From contig NZ_JAMOFV010000006.1 of assembly GCF_023656515.1 (NCBI RefSeq), positions 1,277,354 through 1,341,353 of the forward strand: 64,000 nucleotides of DNA, read 5' to 3'. The position numbers and the translations under genes were made by a program. The notes beneath the pieces were generated by a model that searched no databases, was not told where the DNA came from, and was given only the letters and a program-made list of their open reading frames with translations. Shown one piece after another: positions 26,662-34,364 of this stretch (position 1 is its first letter; each line of letters opens with the position of its first letter). This DNA is from Clostridium swellfunianum (GTDB lineage: Bacteria > Bacillota > Clostridia > Clostridiales > Clostridiaceae).

Positions 26662-26691
26662 AAAAAACTCTGAAGTATATACCTCAGAGTT
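26662..26691 (-). terminator. Terminator of the DEAD-box helicase gene
   Basis: An 8-bp stem (26666-26673 with 26684-26691) followed on the minus strand by TTTTTA, 7 bases past the helicase stop. It is back to back with the DegV terminator. Confidence 0.85.
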
Positions 26692-26697
26692 TACTTA

Positions 26698-28272
26698 TTA
26701 CTTTTTTGGCTTTGAAATTTCAATATTAACTTTTCTTCCACAAAGCTTTCTGCCTGTGCAGCGCTTTAATATTGTATCTGCTACTCTTTCACTTACATCA
26801 ACAAAAGTAAACTTCTCAAGAATATCAATATCTCCGATATCCTCTCTGTCAACCTTGGCAGTTTCATTAAGGAATTGAAGCAGCATTTTAGGATTTAGTC
26901 TATCCATTCTTCCAACAGTCATAAATAGTCTTATGCGGCCAGCAGTAACTCCTATTGAATTTTCAGTATAATCAAAGCTTACTTCTTTGTTATAAACAAT
27001 ATTCATTAAGGCTGCAGCTACGTCTACAAGGTTAAATTCGTCATCTAGCTCAGCTGCTAATGGTACGAATCTCTTGTATTCTTCCTGCTCTAGAGTTTCT
27101 CTAACTCTTCCTAAGATATTTTTAAACTTAGCTTGGAATATATCATCAATTGTTGGTATTTCTTTTCTCTTTATCTTGCTCTTTGTTACCTTTTCAATCT
27201 GCTTAAGTGTCATGTATTCTCTTGGAGTAACAAGAGTATAAGCTATGCCTTCTCTGTTAGCTCTTCCTGTTCTTCCTATTCTATGAACATAGGATTCAAT
27301 TTCTTGTGGAAGATCATAATTAATAACATGAGTAACATTCTCAACATCTATTCCTCTTGCAGCAACATCTGTAGCAACTAAGAATTCAAGATTACCTTCC
27401 TTAAACTTTCTAAGGGTGTTCATTCTTTGATTTTGGTTCATGTCTCCATGCATTCCTTCAACGCTGTAGCCTCTTGCCTGCATTGCTTCAACAAGCTCAT
27501 CTACACCCCTTTTAGTTTTACAGAAGATTATAGCTGAGGCTGGCTCATCAACATCGATTATTCTACAGAAAGATTCAAAACGATCCTTTTGCTTTATTTC
27601 ATAATAATATTGGCTTACTGTAGAAACAGTCATAGTATTTTTTATTATTGAAATATGCTTGCTGTCTTCCTTTAAATATCTTCTAGTAAGCTTTTTTATT
27701 TCGTCTGGCATAGTTGCAGAGAAAAGCATTGTTTGTCTTTCTTTGCTAGCATTCTTAAGAATTTCCTCTATGTCATCTATAAAGCCCATATTAAGCATTT
27801 CATCTGCTTCATCAAGCACAAGGAACTTAATATAGCTTAAGTCGATTAAATCTCTTCTTATTAAATCAAGCACTCTGCCTGGAGTTCCCACAACTATGTC
27901 TATTCCGCTTTTAAGAGCTCTTATTTGTCTGTCTATAGGCTGACCTCCGTAAACTGGAAGCATTCTTACTCTTGAATACTTAGCTATACGCACTAATTCA
28001 TCGTTAACTTGAATTGCAAGCTCTCTTGTCGGAGCAAGTATTATAGTGTGAATCTTATTATTCTCGCTTCTTTCAAACTTGCTTAATATAGGCGCTCCAA
28101 AAGCAAGTGTCTTTCCAGTACCTGTTTGCGCTTGACCGATAGCATCATAGCCTTCAAGTAAAACAGGTATTACTTCTGCTTGTATTCTAGATGGCTCTTC
28201 AAACCCTAAATCATCTATTGCCCTTAGCACTTTATCATTAAGTCCTAATTCATTAAATTTTACATTTTCCAT
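26698..28272 (-). CDS. DEAD-box ATP-dependent RNA helicase with DbpA-type RNA-binding domain
   Basis: RNA helicase, 524 residues, for ribosome assembly or cold-time RNA remodelling. The RecA-like core has Q-motif PSRIQAEVIP, motif I AQTGTGKT, II VLDEADEML, III SATMP, and VI HRIGRTGRANR. The C-terminal 75 residues (from about 445, GRIRLFMTVGRMDRL to KVNIEISKPKK) form the DbpA/YxiN-like RRM that directs such enzymes to 23S rRNA or structured RNA. It could be called DeaD, CshA or DbpA; I leave the symbol open. It is monocistronic, with its own terminator. Confidence 0.93.
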   Translation of the reverse strand: MENVKFNELGLNDKVLRAIDDLGFEEPSRIQAEVIPVLLEGYDAIGQAQTGTGKTLAFGAPILSKFERSENNKIHTIILAPTRELAIQVNDELVRIAKYSRVRMLPVYGGQPIDRQIRALKSGIDIVVGTPGRVLDLIRRDLIDLSYIKFLVLDEADEMLNMGFIDDIEEILKNASKERQTMLFSATMPDEIKKLTRRYLKEDSKHISIIKNTMTVSTVSQYYYEIKQKDRFESFCRIIDVDEPASAIIFCKTKRGVDELVEAMQARGYSVEGMHGDMNQNQRMNTLRKFKEGNLEFLVATDVAARGIDVENVTHVINYDLPQEIESYVHRIGRTGRANREGIAYTLVTPREYMTLKQIEKVTKSKIKRKEIPTIDDIFQAKFKNILGRVRETLEQEEYKRFVPLAAELDDEFNLVDVAAALMNIVYNKEVSFDYTENSIGVTAGRIRLFMTVGRMDRLNPKMLLQFLNETAKVDREDIGDIDILEKFTFVDVSERVADTILKRCTGRKLCGRKVNIEISKPKK

Positions 28273-28470
28273 TCATTATCCCTCTTTCAACGTCAATTAT
28301 ACTATTATAGTATAGTATTCCGATATACACAAGGAAATATTATACTACAGGCTGATTTTTTAAGCATATAAATCTGTAAAAACTATAAATAAAAACAATA
28401 AAATACTAATTTAAGAATTTTTTATAACAAAACTTGGAGCGCATACCTTATTTCTCTCGTCTAATAAGTA

Positions 28471-28515
28471 AGAGTTTAATCAAACGCTTATTTTCATAAG
28501 ATTGATTTAAACTCT
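28471..28515 (+). promoter_or_regulatory. Long interrupted hairpin upstream of the exported 169-residue protein
   Basis: AGAGTTTAATCAA (28471-28483) pairs with TTGATTTAAACTCT (28502-28515) with one bulged A. Inside it CTTAT (28487-28491) pairs with ATAAG (28496-28500) around a small loop. There is no T-run after it, and the gene starts 33 bases on, so it looks like a leader structure or operator rather than a terminator. The rest of 28273-28470 shows nothing I can name. Confidence 0.6.
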
Positions 28516-28548
28516 AACGAAAAAATTAGTATTTAGGAGGTAATATCA

Positions 28549-29058
28549 ATGACAAAAAAATTATTAGGAGTTAAGTTTATCCTAGCCTGTGCTACTTTAT
28601 TAGGAGTTTTCTTAGTTGCAGGTATTCCTGAAGCTGCCTTTGCAAAATCCAGTAACACACCCGAGGCTAAAGTTCAAGTTCAAAACGCTGGCAATGAGAA
28701 GCTTCTCCTTGAAAAACAAAGCCAAATTGATAAGTATATCTTCGAAGAACATGCTGGAGAAATTAAACAAAAGGGTTTTAAGGTTACTCATACTGGCCAG
28801 GCTAACGGATATGTTGAAATCGGCATCACGCCTTTCAACAAGGAAAACGCAGACTATTTGTATAAGATATTTGGAGATGATATTGTAAAAGTTGTTAAAG
28901 GCGAGCAAGCTGTATTGATGAATGATATGAAGCTGAAAAATGAAGCTATTCCTGATAAAACAGATAGCTTTAATGTTAACGGTCTACTAATATTTGTTAT
29001 TCCAGTACTTGCTGCTATCATATTAATAGCTATTAAAATCCGAACTAAAAAAGCATGA
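28549..29058 (+). CDS. Exported single-span membrane protein of unknown function
   Basis: 169 residues, ATG at 28549 with a textbook AGGAGG. Residues 1-32 are a signal peptide (LACATLLGVFLVAGIPEAAFA, then KSS). A soluble extracellular part follows (about 33-140), with the predicted alpha/beta segment GFKVTHTGQANGYVEIGITPF and then ENADYLYKIFGDDIVKVVKG. A C-terminal membrane helix (about 142-163, LLIFVIPVLAAIILIAIKIR) ends in a positively charged tail. The order signal peptide, small outside domain, stop-transfer helix suggests a surface sensor or protein-protein module. I do not recognise the family. It has its own hairpin leader and terminator. Confidence 0.8.
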   Translation: MTKKLLGVKFILACATLLGVFLVAGIPEAAFAKSSNTPEAKVQVQNAGNEKLLLEKQSQIDKYIFEEHAGEIKQKGFKVTHTGQANGYVEIGITPFNKENADYLYKIFGDDIVKVVKGEQAVLMNDMKLKNEAIPDKTDSFNVNGLLIFVIPVLAAIILIAIKIRTKKA

Positions 29059-29106
29059 AGCTAGTTTGTATTTACTAATACAAAAATTATTCTTAATTAA
29101 TATGAG

Positions 29107-29153
29107 AACATCATGAAATTACATGTATCCTATGTAATTTCATGATGTTTTAT
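29107..29153 (+). terminator. Terminator of the exported 169-residue protein gene
   Basis: Perfect 18-bp stem (29107-29124 with 29132-29149) with a 7-base loop, followed by TTTATTG. Confidence 0.85.
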
Positions 29154-29162
29154 TGTAAAAAT

Positions 29163-29190
29163 TGAAACATTCTATGAGAAGCTTACGTCT
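29163..29190 (+). promoter_or_regulatory. ECF-sigma-type promoter of the sigma factor operon
   Basis: TGAAAC (29163-29168), 17 bases, then CGTCT (29186-29190). This is the consensus recognised by many ECF sigma factors (SigW/SigM/SigX group), and it lies upstream of an ECF sigma gene, so autoregulation is likely. The -10 is 73 bases before the start codon. Confidence 0.75.
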
Positions 29191-29262
29191 AAATAAGTGA
29201 TTTAACAATTAAAAAATTAATAATACAAAGACTTATATAAAACACCAACTGGAGGTGAATAC

Positions 29263-29823
29263 ATGAATCCTCATACGGCAAAGAATGAAAAGATAAAATG
29301 TAATGAGTTAAATTTGGATGCGGAAATTGAAAGGATGATAGATATTTATGGCAACGATGTTCTAAGGATTTCTTATTTATACTTAAAAGATGTTCAAAGA
29401 GCAGAGGATGCCTTGCAGGAAGTCTTCATGAAAGTTTACACAAAATATGGCAGCTTTAAAGGGCATAGCAGTGAAAAAACATGGATTATGAGGATTACAA
29501 TAAATGTGTGCAAGGATATTTTAAGAGGTTCATGGTTAAAAAGGGTATTTCTTGCAGGTGATGTTATACCTATGAATAAAGACGAAGATAATCCAGAACC
29601 AACTGCACTTAGGCTTTTAGAAAATAGAATGGTCTTTGATGAAGTCGTATCGCTCCGTTCCACTCTAAAGGATGTGGTGATACTTTATTATTATGAGGAC
29701 TTTGATACTAACGAGATAAGTAGTATTTTAGGTATAGCTGAAGGTACAGTTAGAAGCAGGCTCCATAGAGCTAGAGACATTCTTAGGAATAAGCTGAAAG
29801 GGAGGATTGAGTATTTTGAGTAA
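29263..29823 (+). CDS. ECF-family RNA polymerase sigma factor
   Basis: 186 residues with two conserved regions only: region 2 (about 20-90: YGNDVLRISYLYLKDVQRAEDALQEVFMKVY, then TWIMRITINVCKDILRG) and region 4 (about 125-180: LKDVVILYYYEDFDTNEIS...EGTVRSRLHRAR). The ATG has a GGAGGTGAATAC ribosome binding site. A TGAAAC-N17-CGTC promoter lies upstream. It overlaps the next gene, which encodes a membrane protein with the layout of an anti-sigma factor. The group probably answers envelope stress, as is usual for SigV/SigW-like factors. Confidence 0.93.
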   Translation: MNPHTAKNEKIKCNELNLDAEIERMIDIYGNDVLRISYLYLKDVQRAEDALQEVFMKVYTKYGSFKGHSSEKTWIMRITINVCKDILRGSWLKRVFLAGDVIPMNKDEDNPEPTALRLLENRMVFDEVVSLRSTLKDVVILYYYEDFDTNEISSILGIAEGTVRSRLHRARDILRNKLKGRIEYFE

Positions 29824-30502
29824 TCTAAAAGATTTTAGGAACTTAGCTGATGAAATAATGAAGGATATAAATGTTAGCAAGGAATTAAAACAGAAAACCC
29901 TATATAATATCCGTAAGAGAAGAAATAACTTTATATTAGCTCCTCTTTTTGCTGCAGCTTGCGTAGCAATTCTATTAATAGGTACTTCAATATGGAAATA
30001 TTCCTCCAAAGTCCTATCTCCTAATAATCTGCAAAATCCAAGCGTAATGAATACTGTTGAAAATTCCACTCTATCAACTTTGCCAGAAGGACAATCAATA
30101 AATCCTTTAAAATCAACAGTTTCCTATGAATTAAAATCCATGGAAGAGGCAAAACAGTTTTTAAACGATATTACTGTAGTTCCTTCCTATCTTCCTAAAG
30201 ATGCAGTTCTTGGAGTTATTCAAGGAATAATCTATAACAATGAAAATAGAAAAAGCTTATGGCTTCATTTTAGCATTGAAAATAACGGTTTTATAATAAA
30301 TATTGAAAAAAAATCAACTTGGAAAAACTTTGATGGATATGACCAAACTAAAATTAATGGAACAGTTGGATATATAAAATCAATTGAAGAAAGTAATTAT
30401 AGAAATACCGAACTTAGGTGGTTTTTAGATGATGACCTTTATACAATAGAGGGAGGCATATCTGCAGAAGAAGCAGTAAAGATTGCATGTTCTCTCAAAT
30501 AA
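29816..30502 (+). CDS. Probable anti-sigma factor, single-span membrane protein with DUF4367-like domain
   Basis: About 228 residues. It overlaps the sigma gene by 8 bases. Start at the TTG at 29816, because GGGAGG lies 10 bases before it; a TTG at 29807 sits too close. A short cytoplasmic N-terminus (MSNLKDFRNLADEIMKDI...) would hold sigma, followed by a helix at about 40-62 (FILAPLFAAACVAILLIGTSIW). The extracellular part is Ser/Thr rich, then has a domain with VVPSYLPKDAVLGVIQGIIY and ends DDLYTIEGGISAEEAVKIACSL, resembling DUF4367. Known ECF operons place anti-sigma genes exactly here; the N-terminal zinc-binding HxxxCxxC signature is absent. Confidence 0.8.
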   Translation: MSNLKDFRNLADEIMKDINVSKELKQKTLYNIRKRRNNFILAPLFAAACVAILLIGTSIWKYSSKVLSPNNLQNPSVMNTVENSTLSTLPEGQSINPLKSTVSYELKSMEEAKQFLNDITVVPSYLPKDAVLGVIQGIIYNNENRKSLWLHFSIENNGFIINIEKKSTWKNFDGYDQTKINGTVGYIKSIEESNYRNTELRWFLDDDLYTIEGGISAEEAVKIACSLK

Positions 30503-30537
30503 TCTCTATAGAAATTAAGTTAATAGCTAAAATATTA

Positions 30538-30568
30538 AAAGGAGCAGCTAAACCTGCTCCTTTGTCAT
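30538..30568 (+). terminator. Terminator of the sigma/anti-sigma operon
   Basis: A 10-bp stem, AAAGGAGCAG (30538-30547) with CTGCTCCTTT (30554-30563), followed by GTCAT. The T-run is only the end of the stem, so it is moderate. Confidence 0.75.
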
Positions 30569-30575
30569 ACTCATT

Positions 30576-30758
30576 CTATTGGTATTTCTCAATACATGTT
30601 TTGCATATACAGGCCTTTCCTTTTTTGTCCTCTGGAACTAAATCTAATACATGCTTTGGTACCTTAACGCTATTGCACCAGCAATTATCTTGACCATGCT
30701 GGCAGTTATTATCTTTTCCGCAAATGGGGCAAATCTTTTCTGATTCCTTTAAGTTCAT
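30576..30758 (-). CDS. Small cysteine-rich CWC-type protein
   Basis: 60 residues with AAGGAGAAT before the ATG. It has eight cysteines, including CPICGKDNNCQ, the CWC core NCWCNS and CICKTC, which fit the Cys-rich CWC family (PF14375 type), likely metal-binding. It lies 20 bases downstream of the UbiA-family prenyltransferase gene on the same strand, so they are probably cotranscribed. The function of the family is unknown. Confidence 0.8.
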   Translation of the reverse strand: MNLKESEKICPICGKDNNCQHGQDNCWCNSVKVPKHVLDLVPEDKKGKACICKTCIEKYQ

Positions 30759-30778
30759 TAGTATTCTCCTTCCACTTT

Positions 30779-31726
30779 TTACTTAAAAACTAAAGCAATT
30801 GCTAATGCTATAACTTGACCAACATTCATAAGTACCATATTTTTCACTGAAAGAATAAAGGTCTCAGCTTTGACTGGCTTGCTCCTGAAGGTCTTTATAT
30901 TTTTATAAACAGGTATCAAGGTTAATAAAGCTAGCAGCAATGTTAAAGGGGCAATCCTTAAAATAACTGCAGCTATTATAGCTGCATAACCTATATAGTA
31001 TAAAAATGCAAAAAGCTTTAATGAATTCTTCTTACCAATATAGTACACCAGGGTAAACCTCTGATTTGCTATATCATCTTCTAAATCGCAGGTGTTATTA
31101 GCAAGCATTATATTTGCTATTGCACCTACGGTAGGTATTGATATAAGAAATATTCTAAATATCTCTAAAATATTAATGTTTAAACTCAGAATATCATATG
31201 AGTAGGTTAAACTTGCAATATTTTTATCATATACATGTATAAAGATAGCTAAAAATAGTATTATAAAACCCATGAAGAATCCTGAAAAAGCTTCACCTAA
31301 TGGCATACGGGATATTGGTAAAGGTCCGAAGGTATAAAAGATACCTACTGCAAAAGAAAGCATACCAATCAATAGTACCACCGTACTGGTTCTTACTGTG
31401 AGAATAAGGCCTAAGGTTGACGCGACCGTTATAAGTGTAAATATTATTCCTAAAGCTGTTTTCTCTCTGATTCCATGCTTAACCATTGCATTATGATGTT
31501 CATAACCAAAACCTTCTTTTTTTATAGCTTTCTTAAAATCTATATAATTATTTATTGCTGTAGTTGCCATGTCAAAGCAGATCAAAGAAATAAACATAAT
31601 TATAAAATTACTTGACTTAAAGCTGCCATATCTGTATACTGCATAAAGTGTCCCTATTGCAAATGGGATTACACTTGCAACCTTTGTTTGAATCTCAACG
31701 AACTTTAAAAAGCTTATTAACGTCAC
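30779..31726 (-). CDS. UbiA-family prenyltransferase (MenA-like)
   Basis: 315 residues, nine predicted membrane helices, GTG start after TTGGGGGAAAAAAA. UbiA enzymes attach an isoprenoid chain to an aromatic acceptor; the two Asp-rich motifs are visible as TTAINNYIDFKKA (about residue 60) and ANNTCDLEDDIANQR (about 207). The second resembles MenA, the dihydroxynaphthoate prenyltransferase of menaquinone synthesis. No other men genes are in the window, and many clostridia lack menaquinone, so the acceptor is uncertain. The gene is divergent from the 3D-domain protein and precedes a CWC protein. Confidence 0.82.
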   Translation of the reverse strand: MTLISFLKFVEIQTKVASVIPFAIGTLYAVYRYGSFKSSNFIIMFISLICFDMATTAINNYIDFKKAIKKEGFGYEHHNAMVKHGIREKTALGIIFTLITVASTLGLILTVRTSTVVLLIGMLSFAVGIFYTFGPLPISRMPLGEAFSGFFMGFIILFLAIFIHVYDKNIASLTYSYDILSLNINILEIFRIFLISIPTVGAIANIMLANNTCDLEDDIANQRFTLVYYIGKKNSLKLFAFLYYIGYAAIIAAVILRIAPLTLLLALLTLIPVYKNIKTFRSKPVKAETFILSVKNMVLMNVGQVIALAIALVFK

Positions 31727-31821
31727 TTTTTTTCCCCCAATTCACATATAGATTTTATCTTATCATTGTTTATATCATTTTAATTATATCTTATTTTTAT
31801 AAATGTAAAAGCTTTAACTAC

Positions 31822-31857
31822 GTCAAATTTGACAAAATAAAAAAAAGAGGTTATTAT
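31822..31857 (+). promoter_or_regulatory. Consensus sigma-A promoter with overlapping palindrome, upstream of the 3D-domain gene
   Basis: TTGACA (31829-31834), 17-base spacer, TATTAT (31852-31857): a near-perfect promoter. The palindrome GTCAAATTTGAC (31822-31833) overlaps the -35 box, so a repressor could bind there. Transcription would start near 31864, just before the GGAGGG and the ATT start of the gene. Confidence 0.8.
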
Positions 31858-31906
31858 TTTACATATATTTACTGCTAATAGTAAAATAAAGAATGGAGGG
31901 ATTATC

Positions 31907-32923
31907 ATTACTTCGATTCAAAACTTTCTAACAAAAGTCAAAAACAAGAAAACCATAACTTTTATAATATCAATCTTAATTGCAGCGGGATTAATTACAG
32001 TAATTTACATGAATATAAAAACGATTACTGTAGTAATCGATGGTAATCAGACTAAGCTTATAACTTTTAAAAACAGTTTAGACAAAGCCTTAGCTGAAAA
32101 AAACATCGTTGTAGGTCCTAAGGATAAAATTGAGCCTTCTATAGATTCAAAGGTTGTAAATAAGTCAACTGTAACAATAAAACGTGCAGTTAATATTACT
32201 GTTCAGGTAGCCAATGAAGAAAAAGATATATTATCTGCCGAGGAGGATATAGACTCCATGCTTAAGGCAGAAGGCATATCACTAAACGAGATAGATAAAC
32301 TAAGCCTGCCTAAAGAAACAAAATTAACTGAGGGCATGAAACTTGGCATAGTAAAAGTAGAAGTAAAAGAACTTACAGAAACTGAAGCCATAGATTTCAG
32401 CACTGTTGTAAAAACCAACAGCAGCTTAGCAAATACTCAGAAAAAGATTGTTCAAGAAGGAAAAGAAGGCGAAAAGAAAACAACCTTCAAGGTTACATAT
32501 GAGAATGGAAAAGAAGTACTTAGAGATGTAGTGAATCAAATAGTTTCTAAGCAGCCTAAAGAAAAAATTATAGTTCAAGGAACTTATCCGCTAATGCCTG
32601 TATCAAGAGGTGGAGATCCTATGCCTTACTCAAAGGTTATAAAGGCTAGAGCGACAGCTTACTCTCCAACTGGTGGCAGGACAACGGCTTATACTGCTAC
32701 AGGTCGCAAAGCTGTTAGAAACCCAGAAGGCTACAGTACAATAGCAGTTGATCCAAGTGTTATTCCTTATGGCACAAAGCTTTTTGTACAAGGTTATGGC
32801 TTTGCCATTGCTGCAGATACCGGCTCAGCTATTATTGGAAATACTATAGATGTATTCTTTGATACTAAAAGAGAAGCTCTCAATTGGGCAGTAAAACATG
32901 TTAATGTATATGTATTAAAGTAA
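31907..32923 (+). CDS. Membrane-anchored G5/3D-domain cell-wall protein with a probable ATT start
   Basis: I extend this gene upstream of its first ATG (32009). The frame is open, GGAGGG (31895-31900) sits 6 bases before an ATT at 31907, and the added 34 residues contain KTITFIISILIAAGLITVIY, the membrane anchor the family needs. Without it the product would start just outside the membrane. Then come DUF348-like repeats (GNQTKLITFKNSLDKALAEKNI and following), a G5 segment (KKTTFKVTYENGKEVLRDVV), and a C-terminal 3D domain with ARATAYSPTGG, GYSTIAVDPSVIPYGTKLFV and AADTGSAIIGNTIDVFF. Family members (YabE/YuiC-like) act on peptidoglycan. Start codons ATC 31904 or ATT 31901 are alternatives. Confidence 0.85.
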   Translation: MTSIQNFLTKVKNKKTITFIISILIAAGLITVIYMNIKTITVVIDGNQTKLITFKNSLDKALAEKNIVVGPKDKIEPSIDSKVVNKSTVTIKRAVNITVQVANEEKDILSAEEDIDSMLKAEGISLNEIDKLSLPKETKLTEGMKLGIVKVEVKELTETEAIDFSTVVKTNSSLANTQKKIVQEGKEGEKKTTFKVTYENGKEVLRDVVNQIVSKQPKEKIIVQGTYPLMPVSRGGDPMPYSKVIKARATAYSPTGGRTTAYTATGRKAVRNPEGYSTIAVDPSVIPYGTKLFVQGYGFAIAADTGSAIIGNTIDVFFDTKREALNWAVKHVNVYVLK

Positions 32924-32924
32924 G

Positions 32925-32970
32925 AAAAGCCTTTCAGCGAAATTTTAATTTCGCTGAAAGGCTTTTACAT
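32925..32970. terminator. Bidirectional terminator between the 3D-domain and MFS genes
   Basis: Perfect 20-bp stem (32925-32944 with 32947-32966) around a 2-base loop, with A-run and T-run at the ends. It serves both convergent genes. Confidence 0.95.
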
Positions 32971-32975
32971 TTGTA

Positions 32976-34256
32976 TTATTTATTTAAAAAAGCTTTCTCT
33001 TTAACATCCATCTCATTATTATCAGGTACTCTAGTTAAAATTATTCCCCCAACTATAAATAGAACAATTATACTTAACACTCCATTATTGCTCTTTCCTG
33101 TAATCTGAGTTGTTATACCCATAAGCAGCGGTCCAAAAACAGCTGCAAATTTCCCAAAGATATTATAGAAGCCAAAGAACTCATTAGAATTTTCCTTAGG
33201 AACAAGCTTCCCAAAGTAGGAACGACTTAATGCTTGTATGCCACCCTGAGAGGTTCCAACGAGCATAGCAAGTATCCAAAAATCCAGCTTAGTTTTTAGG
33301 AAATATCCATAGATACAAATAAGTGTATAAATTATTATTCCTACAAATAGCATTGTCTTTGCTTTATATTTTTCAGCAAGCCTTCCGTAAAGTATTGCAA
33401 AAGGAAAAGCTACAAATTGAGTTACAAGCAAGACTATAAGCAGCGTGTTTGAGTCTACACCTAAATCTGAACCATAAGAACTTGCCATCTTTATTATAGT
33501 GTCAACACCATCTATATAGAAAAAGTATGCCAGTAAGAATAAGAAAACCTTTCTATGCTGCTTAATATTCTTGAAGGTCTTTCCTATTCTTTTAAAGCTA
33601 TTAAATATTGGATTTGGTTCAACATCAATTCCATGAACCTGGTGAACTCCTTTAAGCATAGGTATTGTAAACACCAGCCACCAAACAGCGGTTATAACAA
33701 AGGCAATTTTACTTGCTGTTGGAACTGATATGGGAAGTGTCTTAATTCCTGCAAGCATTACTATTGCCATGCTTATAATGAAAGGTATTGTACTGCCTAT
33801 ATAACCAAGTCCAAATCCCCAGGTTGAAACCTTATCCATTCTTTCTTCAGTTGTGACATCTACCAAGAAAGCATCATAGAAGACATTAGCTCCCGAAAAG
33901 CCTATAGAGGATAAAATATATAAAACTAAAAGCATTACCCAACTAGCATCTGGTACTAAAGCAAGCATTGCTGTTGCTATTATTCCCATTATAAAAAATA
34001 TGTTAAAAAACTTCTTCTTATAGCCCTTATAGTCAGCAACTGTTCCCAGTATAGGGCCAATTATTGCGAGGAATAAAGTTGCAATAGAACTTGCATACCC
34101 CCAATAAGCCGTAGATACCTCTGGTGCACCACCTGCATTGTTAAACACAGATTTAAAGTATAGAGGCAGTATTGCAGTAGTAACTGTCATTGAATAGGCT
34201 GAGTTAGCCCAGTCATAAAGCGCCCAACTCTTCTCCGTTTTGGTAAGCTTAAACAT
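32976..34256 (-). CDS. MFS transporter, UMF1 (Atg22-like) family
   Basis: 426 residues, 12 predicted membrane helices. The N-terminus KSWALYDWANSAYSMTVTTA is the signature of the UMF1/Atg22 group of the major facilitator superfamily, and SIGFSGANVFYDAFLVDVT and the late GTSQGGIQALSRSYF also match. Yeast Atg22 exports amino acids from the vacuole; the substrate of bacterial members is not established. Ribosome binding site AAGGGGGA. It shares a terminator with the convergent 3D-domain gene. Confidence 0.92.
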   Translation of the reverse strand: MFKLTKTEKSWALYDWANSAYSMTVTTAILPLYFKSVFNNAGGAPEVSTAYWGYASSIATLFLAIIGPILGTVADYKGYKKKFFNIFFIMGIIATAMLALVPDASWVMLLVLYILSSIGFSGANVFYDAFLVDVTTEERMDKVSTWGFGLGYIGSTIPFIISMAIVMLAGIKTLPISVPTASKIAFVITAVWWLVFTIPMLKGVHQVHGIDVEPNPIFNSFKRIGKTFKNIKQHRKVFLFLLAYFFYIDGVDTIIKMASSYGSDLGVDSNTLLIVLLVTQFVAFPFAILYGRLAEKYKAKTMLFVGIIIYTLICIYGYFLKTKLDFWILAMLVGTSQGGIQALSRSYFGKLVPKENSNEFFGFYNIFGKFAAVFGPLLMGITTQITGKSNNGVLSIIVLFIVGGIILTRVPDNNEMDVKEKAFLNK

Positions 34257-34364
34257 ATAATCCCCCTTGTATTCCTTTTTAGATATGAAACTGGCGAGTC
34301 TTTATATTATTATACAAATGCTTGTACCTATATTATAACAGCTGATAATTAATATTTCATTAAT

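Noticed and set aside
30487-30693. Plus-strand frame at the end of the anti-sigma gene
   Set aside because: It begins inside that gene, crosses the terminator hairpin and lies antisense to the CWC gene.
31648-31878. Plus-strand frame covering the 3D-gene promoter
   Set aside because: It crosses a consensus promoter and has no ribosome binding site; it is the complement of the UbiA-family gene start.
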